Shown here piece by piece: positions 63,043-64,000 of a DNA stretch of 64,000 nt; position 1 is the first letter of the stretch, and the number at the start of each line of letters is the position of its first letter. The stretch is from Sphingopyxis solisilvae. Lineage in GTDB: Bacteria; Pseudomonadota; Alphaproteobacteria; Sphingomonadales; Sphingomonadaceae. Position numbers and translations under genes: made by a program. Location: positions 123,707 to 187,706 of the forward strand of contig NZ_JADKYM010000004.1 in the NCBI RefSeq assembly GCF_015475875.1, written 5' to 3'. Under the pieces are notes generated by a model, which saw only the letters and a program-made list of their open reading frames with translations, did no database searches and had not been told where the DNA came from.

Positions 63043-63894
63043 ATGACCGACACTATCGTTCCGACCGCCGCGCTGGTGCAGATGACCAGCGGCATCGACC
63101 CCGACGCCAATCTGGCCACCATCGACCGCGCCTTGGCGGACGCTGCCGCTGCCGGCGCTGTCATGGCGTTCCTCCCCGAAATGTCGCTGCTGCTCGACCG
63201 CGACCGCAGCCGGTCGGCAGCGCATATCGCGCGCGAGGAGGACAGCCCGTGGCCCCGCGCGTTGCAGCAAATGGCTCAACACCACGGTTTGTGGATTCAC
63301 TCGGGCTCGATGCCGCTGCTGGCCGACGACGGCACCCGGCGCGTCAACCGCAGCCACGTCATCGCCGCCGACGGCAGCATCCGGGCGCGGTACGACAAGA
63401 TTCACATGTTCGACGTCACTCTGCCGTCGGGCGAGAACTGGACCGAGTCGGCAGCCTATGCCGGCGGTGACGCGGTGTCGGTGGTCGATACGCCGGTCGG
63501 GCGACTGGGTCTCAGCATCTGTTACGATGTACGTTTTCCCGAACTTTACCGCAGACTGGTCGACGATGGCGCCACGGTGCTTGCCATTCCGGCCGCCTTC
63601 ACCGTTTCGACCGGCGAGGCGCACTGGCACGTGTTGATGCGCGCGCGGGCGATTGAAACCGGCTGCTTTCTCCTGGCCGCAGCACAAAGCGGCGATCATG
63701 CCGACGGCCGCGCGACATATGGCCACAGCATCGCAGTCGATCCCTGGGGCGCGGTGCTCGCCGATGGCGGGCAGAGCGACGGCGATTCACGATATCGGGT
63801 TCTGCTGGCGCCGGTCGATGGCGCCGCGGTCGATCGCGCGAGGCAGGCGATCGCGCTGGACCGGTCGCGGCGGAACCGCCGTATTTCGCTTTAG
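63043..63894 (+). CDS. Carbon-nitrogen hydrolase (nitrilase superfamily, Nit-type amidase)
   Basis: A 283-residue amidase with the Glu-Lys-Cys triad visible: Glu46 in FLPEMS, Lys119 in RYDKIHMFDV, and Cys160 in LSICYDVRFPELYR. These flanking sequences match the Nit1/Nit2 branch, which hydrolyses deaminated glutathione or omega-amides. The exact substrate is a homology inference. It diverges from the M16 gene with 84 bases between starts. Confidence 0.92.
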   Translation: MTDTIVPTAALVQMTSGIDPDANLATIDRALADAAAAGAVMAFLPEMSLLLDRDRSRSAAHIAREEDSPWPRALQQMAQHHGLWIHSGSMPLLADDGTRRVNRSHVIAADGSIRARYDKIHMFDVTLPSGENWTESAAYAGGDAVSVVDTPVGRLGLSICYDVRFPELYRRLVDDGATVLAIPAAFTVSTGEAHWHVLMRARAIETGCFLLAAAQSGDHADGRATYGHSIAVDPWGAVLADGGQSDGDSRYRVLLAPVDGAAVDRARQAIALDRSRRNRRISL

Positions 63895-64000
63895 CGAGAT
63901 GTCGCTTTAGACGTTTGTCCCGTTCAAACGTCACCGTAGCCCCGAGCCTGTCGAGGGGCGCCTCCCGGAGTCGGGCTCGCCCCGCGTTGCATTTTTGTTA
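63895..64000. other. Right-edge intergenic stretch
   Basis: The last 106 bases follow the nitrilase gene. They contain CCCCGAGCCTGTCGAGGGGC, a partial hairpin that recalls the TGTCGAG core of palindrome D and may be the left half of another intergenic repeat cut by the window edge. No coding start is visible. Confidence 0.4.

Noticed and set aside
1..64000. A prophage, insertion sequence or toxin-antitoxin system
   Set aside because: I found no transposase, integrase, phage structural gene or recognisable toxin pair on either strand.

Overview
The window looks like chromosomal DNA from a high-GC alphaproteobacterium of the order Sphingomonadales, most like Sphingopyxis or a near relative. 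This is an inference from the protein sequences, from the infA-maf-RNase order, from a dxr-rseP-bamA-ompH-fabZ cluster that lacks the lpx genes, and from the layout of the exosortase A locus. Nothing is recognisably phage, plasmid or IS. I saw no tRNA, rRNA or CRISPR array. Genes are tightly packed and many adjacent ones overlap by 1-4 bases.

Positions 1-1314 (minus strand) hold a partial RNase E/G gene, maf and infA. Positions 1388-22161 hold a large exosortase A (XrtA)/PEP-CTERM exopolysaccharide locus. Its minus-strand arm encodes, from upstream to downstream: an acyl-CoA ligase, a PLP decarboxylase, a Wza-like export lipoprotein, a chain-length determinant, a tyrosine autokinase, an outer-membrane protein, an ExeA-type ATPase, a polysaccharide deacetylase, a FemAB-like transferase, a glycosyltransferase, an XrtA-EpsI fusion, a glutamine amidotransferase, a GNAT/BioF2-like acyltransferase and a cupin/JmjC-like oxygenase. 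The divergent plus-strand arm encodes a second BioF2-like transferase, an acyl carrier protein and two alpha/beta hydrolases. No PEP-CTERM substrate, priming glycosyltransferase, flippase or polymerase is in the window. The ligase, ACP, decarboxylase and hydrolases look like a carrier-protein-bound small-molecule pathway attached to the polysaccharide system. This is the least understood part of the window.

Positions 22202-42817 are mixed metabolism: trxB, a methyltransferase, trhO, a GMC oxidoreductase, a TPR protein, malate synthase G, an arginine succinyltransferase pathway cluster (an M20 hydrolase, astA, astB) followed by rlpA, two alpha/beta hydrolases, an MHS-type transporter, an RhlE-type helicase and glycerol kinase.

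Positions 43028-54596 (minus strand) are the conserved rpsB-tsf-pyrH-frr-uppS-cdsA-dxr-rseP-bamA-ompH-fabZ-rpmE block for translation and envelope building. Positions 54910-63894 hold pssA-psd, icd, a CPA2 antiporter, an M16 peptidase and a nitrilase-family amidase.

At least four families of intergenic palindromes (73-190 bp) lie just downstream of genes throughout the window, including inside the EPS arm and the essential rpsB-fabZ block. Candidate RNA leaders precede rpsB and rhlE.
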